This document shows, one piece after another, positions 1 to 11,600 of a DNA stretch of 64,000 bases; within the stretch, counting starts at the first letter, position 1; each line of letters begins with the position of its first letter. A program made the position numbers and the translations under genes. Source of the DNA: Amyelois transitella (Eukaryota; Arthropoda; Insecta; Lepidoptera; Pyralidae); the NCBI RefSeq assembly GCF_032362555.1, contig NC_083509.1, forward strand, positions 4,611,001 through 4,675,000, read 5' to 3'. The notes under the pieces were generated by a model that worked only from the letters and a program-made list of their open reading frames with translations, did no database searches and was not told the origin of the DNA.

Positions 1-101
1 TGGAATATGTGAAAAAAACGGCGAAAATTATTCATCCATGAGGACTTCAATGATGCCCAAAATAACTATTCCACGCGGACGAAGTCGCGGGTACAGCTAG
101 T
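1..101 (+). mobile_element. 3' end of a Helitron-like non-autonomous element
   Basis: The sequence ends in a short GC-rich stem (CGCGGACGAAGTCGCG) followed by CTAGT, the 3' end typical of lepidopteran Helitron-like elements. It matches the 3' ends of the fuller copies at 16563-16817 and 58541-58821. The 5' end lies outside the window. Confidence 0.6.
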
Positions 102-183
102 TAAATATAAACTTTTGGCTAATTCTAAACTGGATGGTTCAGAAATTAGAGAACTAAAAAACATAAACAGATCCATGTCTATG

Positions 184-189
184 TTTATT
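184..189 (-). terminator. possible poly(A) signal (AATAAA on the minus strand)
   Basis: TTTATT on the plus strand reads AATAAA on the minus strand, about 45 nt past the in-frame TAA at 231-233 of the YJU2 model. It would matter only if YJU2 ends in this exon rather than splicing to exons left of the window. Confidence 0.3.
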
Positions 190-234
190 ATAAATAAAAT
201 CATTGTGAAGTGTAAACAGCTAAGGAATTGTTAC

Positions 235-1997
235 TTGATGAACTCATCATCTTCTTTCTCCTCCCGTGCTCTCCTTTCATCGGCCGTCTCAGGTTGGTAC
301 TGTTTAAGCATTCCCTCGTAGTCAACAGCGCGTTGGCGACGGTTCAACTCCTTTAATTCTTCTAGACTTTCTAAGAGCTCTATCTCTTGTCGTGACTGCT
401 CTGTTCTGTATTCTGGAAATATAGTTCATAAGATTGATTAGGTTTGTTTGTAGCTCTTACTATATTTATTTATTGTGATATTTCTTATCACTCATTGAAG
501 AGGGTATTGGAATAGTATTGTAACATTTTTTCAATTAGTCATTTTTAGCTTCTTAGGAAAATATAGACTACTATATAGACTGTTATTGATGGAAATAGAA
601 TGTGCAAATTTAATTCTTAAAAAAAAATATTTATTTCTCTTTAGGAAATAAGGTAAGGAACTGCTTTTTTTTACTGTTTAGTAATTCAGTAGCTATTCGC
701 TTTTTTTTTTTTGGAGTTTTGACTGGCAAGCCATTGCTCCATTTACCAAGTATAATGATTAATCTTCCACAGACTATCAAAATTTTGATTTGATTCTTAC
801 ATGTCAGATTGATGAAAGCATATAAAAAATGGGCAATGTGTATACCTAACAACTTCATAGGGTTGTTAGCCTCTTCTTCCTTCTGTTCCTCTTCCTCCCG
901 CTTCGCCTGCTCCTCAGCCAACTTAAGTGCCATAAAATTTCGTGTAGCCCCTGCCTCTATTTCATAGTCTGTGTTCTTGGGATCTGTCTTAAATGATATC
1001 TCCTGCAGACATCTTGTACACTAAAATAATTATCAACAATACTGATAAATTGTAATTTGGAATATGATAACAAACACTGTATATTTTTGTATGCCACAAT
1101 CAATCATAACCAAAATTGTGTAACAAGATGATGATGATATAAGGTTCATCAGAATTATACATACATACAAATAATCATAGCTGTATGGCTTAAAGATGGA
1201 ATTGAGATTCAAATAGTGACAGGTTGTAAGACTATCACCTACAAGAACCTCAATTTTATTTATATAATATATACAATTTATAAGAATAATATTTGTGTAA
1301 ATTTAACAGATCAGCCTACAAGCAGTATAATTTGTATTATATTATTTTATCAAATTATTCAACATTCTAAACTAGATGTGGCCCACTACTTCATATCCCG
1401 TAAGTGTGTCTAAGCCAAATACATCAGCAAAAACCTCATCGAAATCAGATTCATTTTTAATTAAAGAGAGAACAAACATACTCTCTTTAAATTGAACTCA
1501 CGTTCTCAAAATCATATATTTGGCTTGTTTTGGTCATACACAGATTGGTAAAGGATATTTTTACATGGTTATGTGGTCTTAAAGACGTATAGGTATCTTG
1601 TAATTTTCGCTACCAAGAATTCAAACTAAGTAATTTCTAGCTTATTTTTAATTCAATAAAAACTAATTACCTTTATATAAAACCTATAAATTCTTATACC
1701 AAGATAGTCTTCATTTTCCACATCTTCCTTCCTAGCATTAAATTTCTTCCCTTTGTATATATATTCGCCACAAGTAGCACAACGCATGTTGAAAGGAGCC
1801 ATAAGACGTACTGTATATTGGCGATTTTTCGCCAGTTTCATGCGAGGGATTTTGGACGGATCGAAGTCCGGTGGATAGTATTTCTGGAATGCGAAACAAT
1901 GATATTAAAATAATTAAAATGCTGAAGTACATTTTTGTAATTTGACAAACATGTTTAAGGTTATGATACTTACGTTTAACACTTTTCTCTCCGACAT
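235..1997 (-). CDS. YJU2: pre-mRNA splicing factor YJU2/CCDC94 (3' part probably beyond the left edge)
   Basis: Exons, in transcript order: 1974-1997, 1671-1883, 846-1020, 235-412. The protein begins [19 protein letters not shown], continues with [20 protein letters not shown], and has a second CxxC pair (CTRC) after RFYIK. The two CxxC pairs form the zinc-binding N-terminal domain of the Cwf16/YJU2 family. Known family members join the spliceosome around step 1 and help the branch helix dock; here they would act in the nucleus. After about residue 110 the sequence becomes charged and Glu/Lys/Arg-rich, as usual. The start is the ATG at 1995-1997, and frame is continuous across all junctions (24, 213, 175, 178 nt). 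The last exon ends in EDDEFI and then CATCAA|GTAACA, where the donor overlaps an in-frame TAA. From memory of the family, usual lengths are around 300 aa, so the gene probably continues left of the window; a short form of about 197 aa is the alternative. Confidence 0.9.
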
Positions 1998-2575
1998 TGT
2001 GGATTATATTAACAGTTAAATAATTATAATAACAAATAAATATTAGAACAATACAATAATTTCTGGTAATATTAACTGGTTAATTCGATTTTTCAACTGT
2101 GTTCTTTTGGGTAGGTATTTTGCTTTGTTAGTTGGTCGTCTCATGACTTTGACATACATGACTTTTTTTTTCAATATCTTGTGGACAGGCAATGGGATCT
2201 GCGCGTACAGCCATTATCTGCCGTTTAATTTTCGAATTGATCAACAAATTTGATATTTTTCGCACACCGTGATGCGTAATAGCTGTGGGTGCTTTGTGCT
2301 GTGCAGAATAGGAACCTAAGTATTGTGTAGACTAAACTACACTTCAGATAAATATTTCACAAAGTTACTTAACTTCTTCAAACATTTATCTGAAGTTAAA
2401 GCTGTTCTAGTAGTAGTAATAGCTAGTTGACTAGTTCACAATAATCTTTGTGATTTTTATTAGTTAAGGAAATACGAATTTCACGACATATTTAGTTTCG
2501 GTATTGATGTCCATTACGAATAAAAATATACACACAATACACCTATGAGTCAAAACTAGAATATAAGGCAGCTTT
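1998..2575. other. intergenic spacer between YJU2 (5' end) and gene A (3' end)
   Basis: AT-rich with no coding signal. It must hold the YJU2 promoter. A near-perfect inverted repeat (arms around ACTTCAGATAAAT, about 2342-2357 and 2380-2396) is the only structure seen. Confidence 0.5.
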
Positions 2576-2581
2576 TTTATT
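2576..2581 (-). terminator. poly(A) signal for gene A
   Basis: AATAAA on the minus strand, about 80 nt downstream of the gene A stop codon (TGA, 2658-2660). Confidence 0.45.
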
Positions 2582-2657
2582 ATATTTTTCATAACAACTA
2601 GGCAACTGACACAAACGACACTCGAAACATGAACTTTTCGAACAAAAGCGAGACAAT

Positions 2658-5600
2658 TCAAAGTCTATGTCCAGCTAATTTGAACATTTTATATTTCTTG
2701 TCTTCTTGGAGTTTATCATGGGAAAATAATCCTAAGTTTCTAGATAAAATATTTACTTTAGGAGATATTTCTGGCATAGCACCCTTGAAAGGTTTAAAAT
2801 CCTTATCTACAGGCGACTTTCCATAAACTTTCACACCAATTTCTTTTTGTGTTTCTATACTGGTGATGGCTTTTTTACGATCAAGGTTGTCGCCAACGTA
2901 TTCATCTGCATTTGAGGCTAAATGTGGGGCGTGTTTACCAAAATGTCGAATAACTGTGTTTGTAGGTACAGATATATTTTCTGTATAAAGTGGAGGTTCT
3001 CCATCAACTCTTTCGTATGTGTTTCGATTTTTACGGTCAATGCAATTATTTATGTTTCGCATATATTCCCTGTCTTGTAAATTTGAATGTGTTTCTATAG
3101 GCATGCCGAGTTCATTCTCAAGAATTTTTATTAAATTATCTAAGTTGTCTGAGGGGGCATCTATGTCCTGCTGACGTTTTTTGCTGATATAAAATGATTC
3201 ATATTCTTGAATTTTACTTTCCAATACAGCAATTTTTTCCTGATCTTTTCTTTTTTGTGCATTGACTTTTTGTGACTGATCTTCTAAAGATAAAATAATA
3301 GTTTCCAGTTGTGATATTTGAACATTAGCTTTGTGTCTTTGGTCTTCTAGAGTAACTATTATTTTTTCGAATTCTGTTATTTGTTGTTTTCTTGTTTCTA
3401 ATGAAGTTATAAGCTTGTCTATTTCTGTATTCTTTTTTACAAGTTGTTGCTTGAGCTACAAATACAAATAAATTAAATAATATTTATTAAGCGCATTAGG
3501 TTCGCTCCGAATCTTTATAGCAAATTTTGTAAAAAAAAATTAAGAAGTACTTAGTAGAACTTACTTCAGAATCGGCGTGAGTTCTTAATTCAAGATTATT
3601 TCGTAACATATTAATGATTTTCGCCTGTTCATCATCTTGACCCGACAGCATCTTTATTATATCATTCTTCTTCTCCAATAGCAAATCTTTTTGCGCAAGG
3701 TTTTCCGTTTGGCGTTCCAATTCCAAATCTTTATTTTGCAAAAGTTGTACCAATTCCTCTTTTTGGCGACTTGCTTCTAGCAATTTTTCCTTTTGTTGAT
3801 TGACCTGTATGTAGTAGGTGATTTATTAAATTTGAGCAGCTATAATACTTACAAATATACTATCACGTCTTTATTCCTGACGGGGTAGACAAATTCAACA
3901 GTCTCGAAATTACTAAAAGGATTCAAATAGTGGCAGGTTGCTATCTAAAACACAGCTACCTAACATTCGTTTTTTAAAATTAGCATCAGATCAAAATATA
4001 AAAAATTAAGGGCCAACAAATATTACCATTTCACATAAATCACTAATATTTTCAAAATCGCCAAAATCTTCTTGTAAACGACTAAGCTGATTTCTTAAAG
4101 CTGCAAGTTGTTCTTCATACGAATTCAGTTTATACTGCCTAATAATGAAAAAAGGGTCATTAATAAATTTAAGAAACAATAAACTGATCTATCTTCTACA
4201 ACTTGATAAAGCACTTATTAACTTACTTGTCACTTATCTGTTGTTCCAATTGTATTTTATTTTGTTGTAATTCCTTAATACATTCTTCTTTGGAGATTAA
4301 ATCACTTTTCAAACTCTCTTGCAAAAGTTGTGATTCGTTATTCATTTGCTAAAAAATATTAAAAAGACCATAGTTACTTTGTTGCACGCAAAAAAATAGT
4401 ATTATCTAGCGAGTTAAATATGTCTTGCGTCAATAAATGCAGAAATACCTCTAATTCCTTTATCCTTTCGTTATATGTCTCAAGCTTGTTATGGTAATCT
4501 TCAATTTCATGTTTCGCAATATGGAGAGCGACTTGTGTAGATTCTAATTCTTCCTGCCAGTTATGAGCATTACCTAAAACATGTAAAGTTTTATTATAAG
4601 TTACAAATTTAATACAAAATAATATGGTGTGGTTCCAGAACTTTAGAATAGGACCACTCTTACTCACTCTCTTAACTAACTACGGCGCTTAGGGAATAGC
4701 CTCATTGATCTGGAACATCTTTTACCAGGATTCACTTTGGGTTTGGTTTCCCTGAAAAGGTCTAAGAGAGAAAAGAACACAGAACCTGAATTTGGAGCAA
4801 ATTCAAAACGCAACCTAGGCTCCCTTACAGAGATGTGAGGATGTAACCGGAATTTACGCAAGGAGTAAGAAGAAGTCATATAAAACCGAGATCTGGTTAA
4901 ACTTATAATTATGTCATTGATACTTACTTGACATTTCTTCATTATCTTGTATCTTTTTCTGTAAGTCTTTGCATTTCAATTCAGATTCAAGCAGCTGAGC
5001 ACATAATGATGATATCTTGTCTTCTAACTTTTTCTTTTCATTAATCTCCAGCTGGTATCTTTCATTCGTCTCAATCAATTTAATCACATTGGTATTCATT
5101 TCACTTTTCAAATTTTCTAGCGATTCATTATAATAAGCGGACAATTCTTCAATACGCTTTTCTAATTGTTCTTTTCTAAAATACAATTATTATCAAGTAA
5201 TGTAAATATTGAACGTATAATTATTTTAGGCTTCTATGATTACCTATAATAATTTAGAAAGGTTAACGATTAACCTCGTGCTGCTTCAGAGAGATGAGGA
5301 CGAATGCCAGGGGGAAATATTATTATATAATTTAGAGGTACATAATTAAATCCATCATTAACCCATACATATGCATTATGACAAAGGAACAGTCGATGGC
5401 CTCACTAACCAAATTTGTCGAATACATTTACACCAATTTAAAAGATCTCAATGGGGACATCGTACCACAATAATATAATATAATAATAAATAATGATAAT
5501 ATATATATACACATAAAATAATATATATTAAAAAAAATCATATCTATAAATATACAAACTCATATATAAATATCATAAACCATTTGCGTCATCACATCAC

Positions 5601-8600
5601 AAAAATATTGGCAACCTGGCTTGTAGATGCATCAAATAGCACACAAACCAGCAAGCTAAAGAAAAATCCATTTTACTCAAAGGAAAAAACAAACCCAACG
5701 TGAAACAAATAAAATAAATAAAAAAAAAAACCATATATATGAACATTTCAGTCTTTTTAAGAATGTACCTGTCTACCTCGTACCTAATGGATAAAGACGT
5801 GATTCTATCTTCTTCGTCTTCCGGCTATACTTCCGGTAGTATCCTCTGGAGTGGAGCCCAGGGTTAGCTCTTCACCATAGATTCTGCATTGGATGCGTCA
5901 GGTTTTTACACGAAGAGACTCCCATCTCACCTCCGTTATCTTTGCAGAGGTTATCTTTTTACCTAACTCGTATTCTCTACTCTCTGAACGTGCAGGTTTC
6001 TTCACGATATTTTCCCTCACCGTTAGAGCATCGGTTAGTAATTAAACTAATGTACATAACTCCTTACTGATTCGACCACCGACGCTCTTAAAGATGTGAT
6101 TCTATGTATGTATTTAATTAAAAGCAAATAAAGATATAATGATAAATGCACTTACTCCGCCTGAAGCTTTCCACGAGCGTCTGCTATATCCTCTAAATGG
6201 GCAGTGTTCTCTTTAATCGATTCTGTCAATTTGCTTAATTCTTTATCAAAATCAGCTTGTACCTTTTGGTTCTGTAGTTAATTGGAATATTTTATGTTTA
6301 ACTGTTTTTGGAAAGTATTTCTAAAGATTTTAAATACAGATTTTACTCTGAATAAATGTGATGTTAATCACAGCAAGACTGTTGAATGAAAACAATAATA
6401 TTCCAAAATATTCACAAAGGTGGCGAAAGTTGAAATCACTTTAAGACATTTTTGAATCTTTGAAAATGGGGTTATTCACTTATTGTTTTTGAGTAATTAC
6501 CTACATATAAATTATGTACCTGCTCGTGCAAGTGCTGTACTTTCCTCTCGAGTGTTCTATTTTGCGCCCGGGATTGCTCTAACGTGGCCTCTAGTTGGGA
6601 CGCCCTTTCTATGTTAATCTTCACCTGGCCCTCCGCTCTTAACAATCTTTCTCTCATCACCATCTTCTTACATTTTTCCTCTTTCAATTCCTTCTCTAAC
6701 TCCTAATAATAAAAAATAAAAAGTTTGTTTCCGAGAACTTTGATACCGAAAATCATGCTTTTATTGTCTGTGAAGATTTCTTATAAAATTTGGAATGGAG
6801 AGCTATTAATTATAATATACTATAACAGAAACATGGCATTTTCGGGGGCAACAGCCTGCCTCTAGCTTTAGCTATTTGCCTAGTAACCAACTTATCTGTG
6901 CAGAATTTTTAGTAGATATGTACCTAGTGATTACGCCAGGTTCATATACGCTGCTCTTAAAATAACTAAATTATTTATTCCATAGATTCTGAATGAGAAA
7001 TAAGTACGGTCGCGTTCATAATTGCAGTCATAGTTCGCAAAACTTTATAGCTTGCACCGCTGCTATCACTCACACATTCATACAAATAACACAATAAACA
7101 ACAAGCGGTGAACCGTTGGGTAACGCGCCATCAAGAAGAGGGTAGTGTAAAAAGTCGACCGCGCAGCGACCGTCGTCCGCTAATCAACACAGCGACACGC
7201 CACACAGCGGAGATCCATGGTGGAACAGTACGAAAATAATGGTTTCATACCGACCAGAATATTTGCGGAACAATTCGACACATCAGTGGTTACTGCTCGT
7301 CGAGTTTGCATCGTGAGGGCTACACCACAGACAGCCAGCAAGAAAGCCGTATTTATCCGAAATAAATAAGCAAAGACGTTTAGAATTTGCTCGGCAGTAT
7401 TTGGATTTTGACTGGAAAAAAGCGATATTTACGGACGAAAAGTTCGTTTATGTCATCACAACACGGTAGGCTTCATTTATGGCGAAGAAATGCAACTCGG
7501 TATGAAGAAAAAATATTGTGCCAAATATGGAGTCTGGACACATATCTGTAAATATGTGGGGCTGGATGAGTGCTGCTGGACCTGGGGAACAGGTGTGGAA
7601 AGCAAGACGCGCTACAGCTGCTCATTATGTGCAAGTGCTGCAAGAAACCATGTTACCAACTGTGCGGTGTATTTATCCGATTGATGATATGCCAACAATA
7701 TCATTTGTGCAAGACAATTGCCCTGTGCATCGAGTCCATATAGTGCGTGAAAGGTTCTGCCAATTTATATTAAAAGTACTAATTACTTGGATAGTATTTT
7801 AAGGACAGCTTCAATATCTTTTCTTTATGAAAACGAATAATTAAGCTGTAACCTTAATAACAGGAGATAAGTGGATAATACAATTAGTGTAATATATCAA
7901 ATATGTATAGCTTTATATAATCATCAATATCTATATGTAATTAAACTATAGGTAGGTAAACTGTTTCAATAAAATTTACTAATTTTAATTATTGAATGTT
8001 TTATTTTGCTCCCTCTTCTTTAATATTTCTTGCTGATTTCCGTGTTTGAAGACACGGGTATTGTAATTCTTAGATATCAGTTAGTTAGTTAGTCAGTCAG
8101 TTACTTAGTTCAAATGGCATCTTGAAACATTAAAAATTGTCAGTAAAAAAACAAAAAATAATCCTTGAATAACTTCGGAATCCAAGTAACGCTAGTAACT
8201 AGTAACAAGCGAGTGTGAGCAAGCGAGATTATCAAATATATCTTAGATCTCACTTGCTCACACGAAGTAATAAAATTGCTACCCAATAACTTTCAAAGGA
8301 ACCACTACCTATGTAAGGGTCGTGTGCAGACAAACTTTCAACCTTATTGAAATGACATAAGTCTTGCAGTCGCAGGCTTCCCTCTATAGGCAAATCTTAT
8401 GCAAATAATGAGAGACGACGATATCTCGATCGACAATTATCGGGGCCAGTTCGGCCATCGTTGATTACCATCTCTTTCTGTTTTGTTATGTTATATGTCA
8501 TAGAATAATAAACTGTTTTCCTTAGTAATCATTAGTATTAAAGACCGTATTCATTTGAAGGAATATTTATTCTTTTTAAATATGCATGTGTGTGTGTATC

Positions 8601-11600
8601 TAGTGGAACCACAGTGCACGCTATTTTAACCCGTAAGAATTTTAAAACTATGACTGCAGATATGAACGCGATCGTACCTACATATAGTTGAGACAAAAAT
8701 ATCGCCATCATTTTCGTTAGGGTTATCTTAGGTTAGACTACTAAAAATGATCTTAATATTTATGTCCACGACTTACTTCGACTCTATATTTATTGTGCTG
8801 AGACTTGAGATGATCGGCAGTTTGTAATTGTTTCCTCAGTTCCTCGTTCTTCGCATTCATCTCCGACAGTGCACAGATCCATTCCTCTGCCCGAAGTTGC
8901 AAAGCTATTGTCTCATTCATGCTTTTCCTGGTATGTAAAAAAAACTTTTTGTTTGTGAAAGTTAAGTATGTAGGTGCGAATATTGATGGTATAGGTACGT
9001 TTTGCCCGCAGCATCATTCTCGCTCACTTTGGCTCGCTAATATTGTCATTTATCGCAATTCCTACGAGAACAATGATTTTCTCGGAATGAGAGGTCACAA
9101 ATAAAAAAAATAATTTCCCATCTAGATAAGATTCGTACTGCTTGCCTAAATACATATATGATTTGGTTTAATGTTTATTATAATGTTTAATTACTTCTTG
9201 TATTTATGAAAATTATGAGTATCTAATGAATACGAATAATAACTAGAACTACTGGTTACGGTAAGTATTTTTCATAAATAATTTATACCTTATGATATCC
9301 ACAATTTCATTGAGTTCATTATAGAACTCAGTTTTTATTTGATTTAAGTTGCAAGAAAGCATCTCATTTTCTGCATTAAACTCGTTCAATTTCTTTGAAA
9401 GTTTGCTCATACTTATACACTGAAAATAATTAAAAATTGTCACCCAAGTCAATGCAGATGTAAAAGTAACTATAATGTTAAGGTGAGTAACGTTACGTTG
9501 AAATATTGTTAAAAATAAACTCACCTTTTCTTGTCTTCTGAGAGTCTCGAACCAATCAATAATTTCTTTTCTCTTTGTCAAAGTCTGTTCACAATTTGTC
9601 ACTAGTTTAGAGGGCAAATTGTATAATTTATTTACATTTAGTAGTGGGGTTTGAGCTAATCGTTGTACGTCTGAAAATATTTAGTAAGATAAAAGTAGAA
9701 GAAATTATTTAGTAGAAATAATTATATTTAAATATCATAATATAATTTTCGCGATCAATTTAGTGCTATTAAGCACTAAATTGATCGCGAAAATGATACG
9801 TTTTTGATTTTTTAAATCTTTCTGTGACGTAGTCGTACACTGTTGCGCGATTAAATAATATACAGTCATATTCGTCAACTCGTTTATCTTTATTTTTAAA
9901 ATTTTAAAATAACACCTAGCTGAATCCTCAGTGGTTGAAGAACATAAACACTATGATAGCGTATTCCTGATTACATTTTCTGCTCCGATATTTCACCTAA
10001 TTTAGATCCCCCAAAGATAATCTATAGTGATTGAACTTGAAAAATCCATTCCAAATAATAGGATTTTAGGAGGGCATTTGAATTGGCTTAATTCACTTGC
10101 CTTGCTCTTGGACCTGTCCATCAGAATTAGCACATAGCTGCAGCAGCTGTCCCGGAGACAAATTGGACACGTTCATGATTCGCAGGTCGTCAGCTGGAGG
10201 CAGTATTGCTTTTTGACCAAACACTGACATCTTTTGGTGGATGTCTCTCAGACATGCGTACACTTCCAAAAGATATCTCTGTTTATGAAAAAAATATACT
10301 TATAATAGGTATTCGGTTCAGTCTATATTAAACCAGCTTACCCGTAGCTTCGCCCGCGCGACCACCTACAAAAAATCGCAAATCACGCGTATTTTTTTTC
10401 TTGGGATGAAAAATACCCTATGTCCTTCTCATAATTACCTTTATATACTTACGCAAAATTTCAAGAATATCGGTTCCGCTGATTGTTTCAATAGTTAACG
10501 CGGGAAGGGACAACAAACATTACTTTCACATTAATATTAATGTAATATTAAATAGTTGAGATTGTCTGTTCAAATTTCATTTATTTTTTAACGGGAACTC
10601 AACTCGAATAGAAACCTAATCCATGGACTAAAATAATTTAAATGATGACTTTCGTATTAGCGACGTAGTAGGTTGTCCTATGTTGAGTTGTAGTTATACG
10701 ATTTAACACTTATTATTCTAAATTTAGATCTATTACTTTGCGTATGAATCAATAACAATCTAGTCTCACTAGATTAATTAGATTGTTATTTATTCATTTG
10801 ATTCACTTAAAATCTAATCTGATTTAAAGTGAATTTTTGTAAAGATTTACCTGTCGTCCCACTAGTTCAGATTTTAACTTCTCAAAATGAATAAGTTTTT
10901 CTTCCCATTTTATTTTTAATTGCATGGCCCTGTCGCTGGGAGATGTTATTGATTCTGAAAATATTTTCATTCTTGGTAACAAATAATAATTTTAAGAAAC
11001 AAACAATATCAATTACAAGCTTATGAATAATATTCAAATACCTAAGTCATCCCCATAACCGAATTCACTTTGACGTACTTCTAACTCTTCACATTTTTTT
11101 ATTGTTTCCTGAAAATCGCATTCTTTAAGTGTCTTCATAAAATAACGAATATATAGATAGTACTGTTATACAGAAATGGGTGATGCTATTATTAATTTAT
11201 ATACCTGGTCTGGAAGGTCATGGGCGTTCTTATTACTTGTCCTTCCATGTGCCTTCTGTAAATATAAATTATTATTACATACATACACGTCACATTATTA
11301 CATACATACAATCACGTCTATATCCCTCGCGGGGTAGACAGAGCCAACAGTCTTGAAAAGACTGAATGGCCACGTTCAGCTGTTTGGCTTTATGATAGAA
11401 TTGACATTCAAATAGTGACAGGTTGTTAGCCTGTCGCCTAAAAGAAGAACCCCAAGTTTATAAGCCTATCCCTTAGTCGCCTTTTACGACATCCACGGGA
11501 ACGAGATGGAGTGGTCTAATTATTTTTTTCTTGGTGCCGGGAACCAAAGCAATTAATAAATTATTATTTATGAATCATAATATCAATATTGAAAATACGT

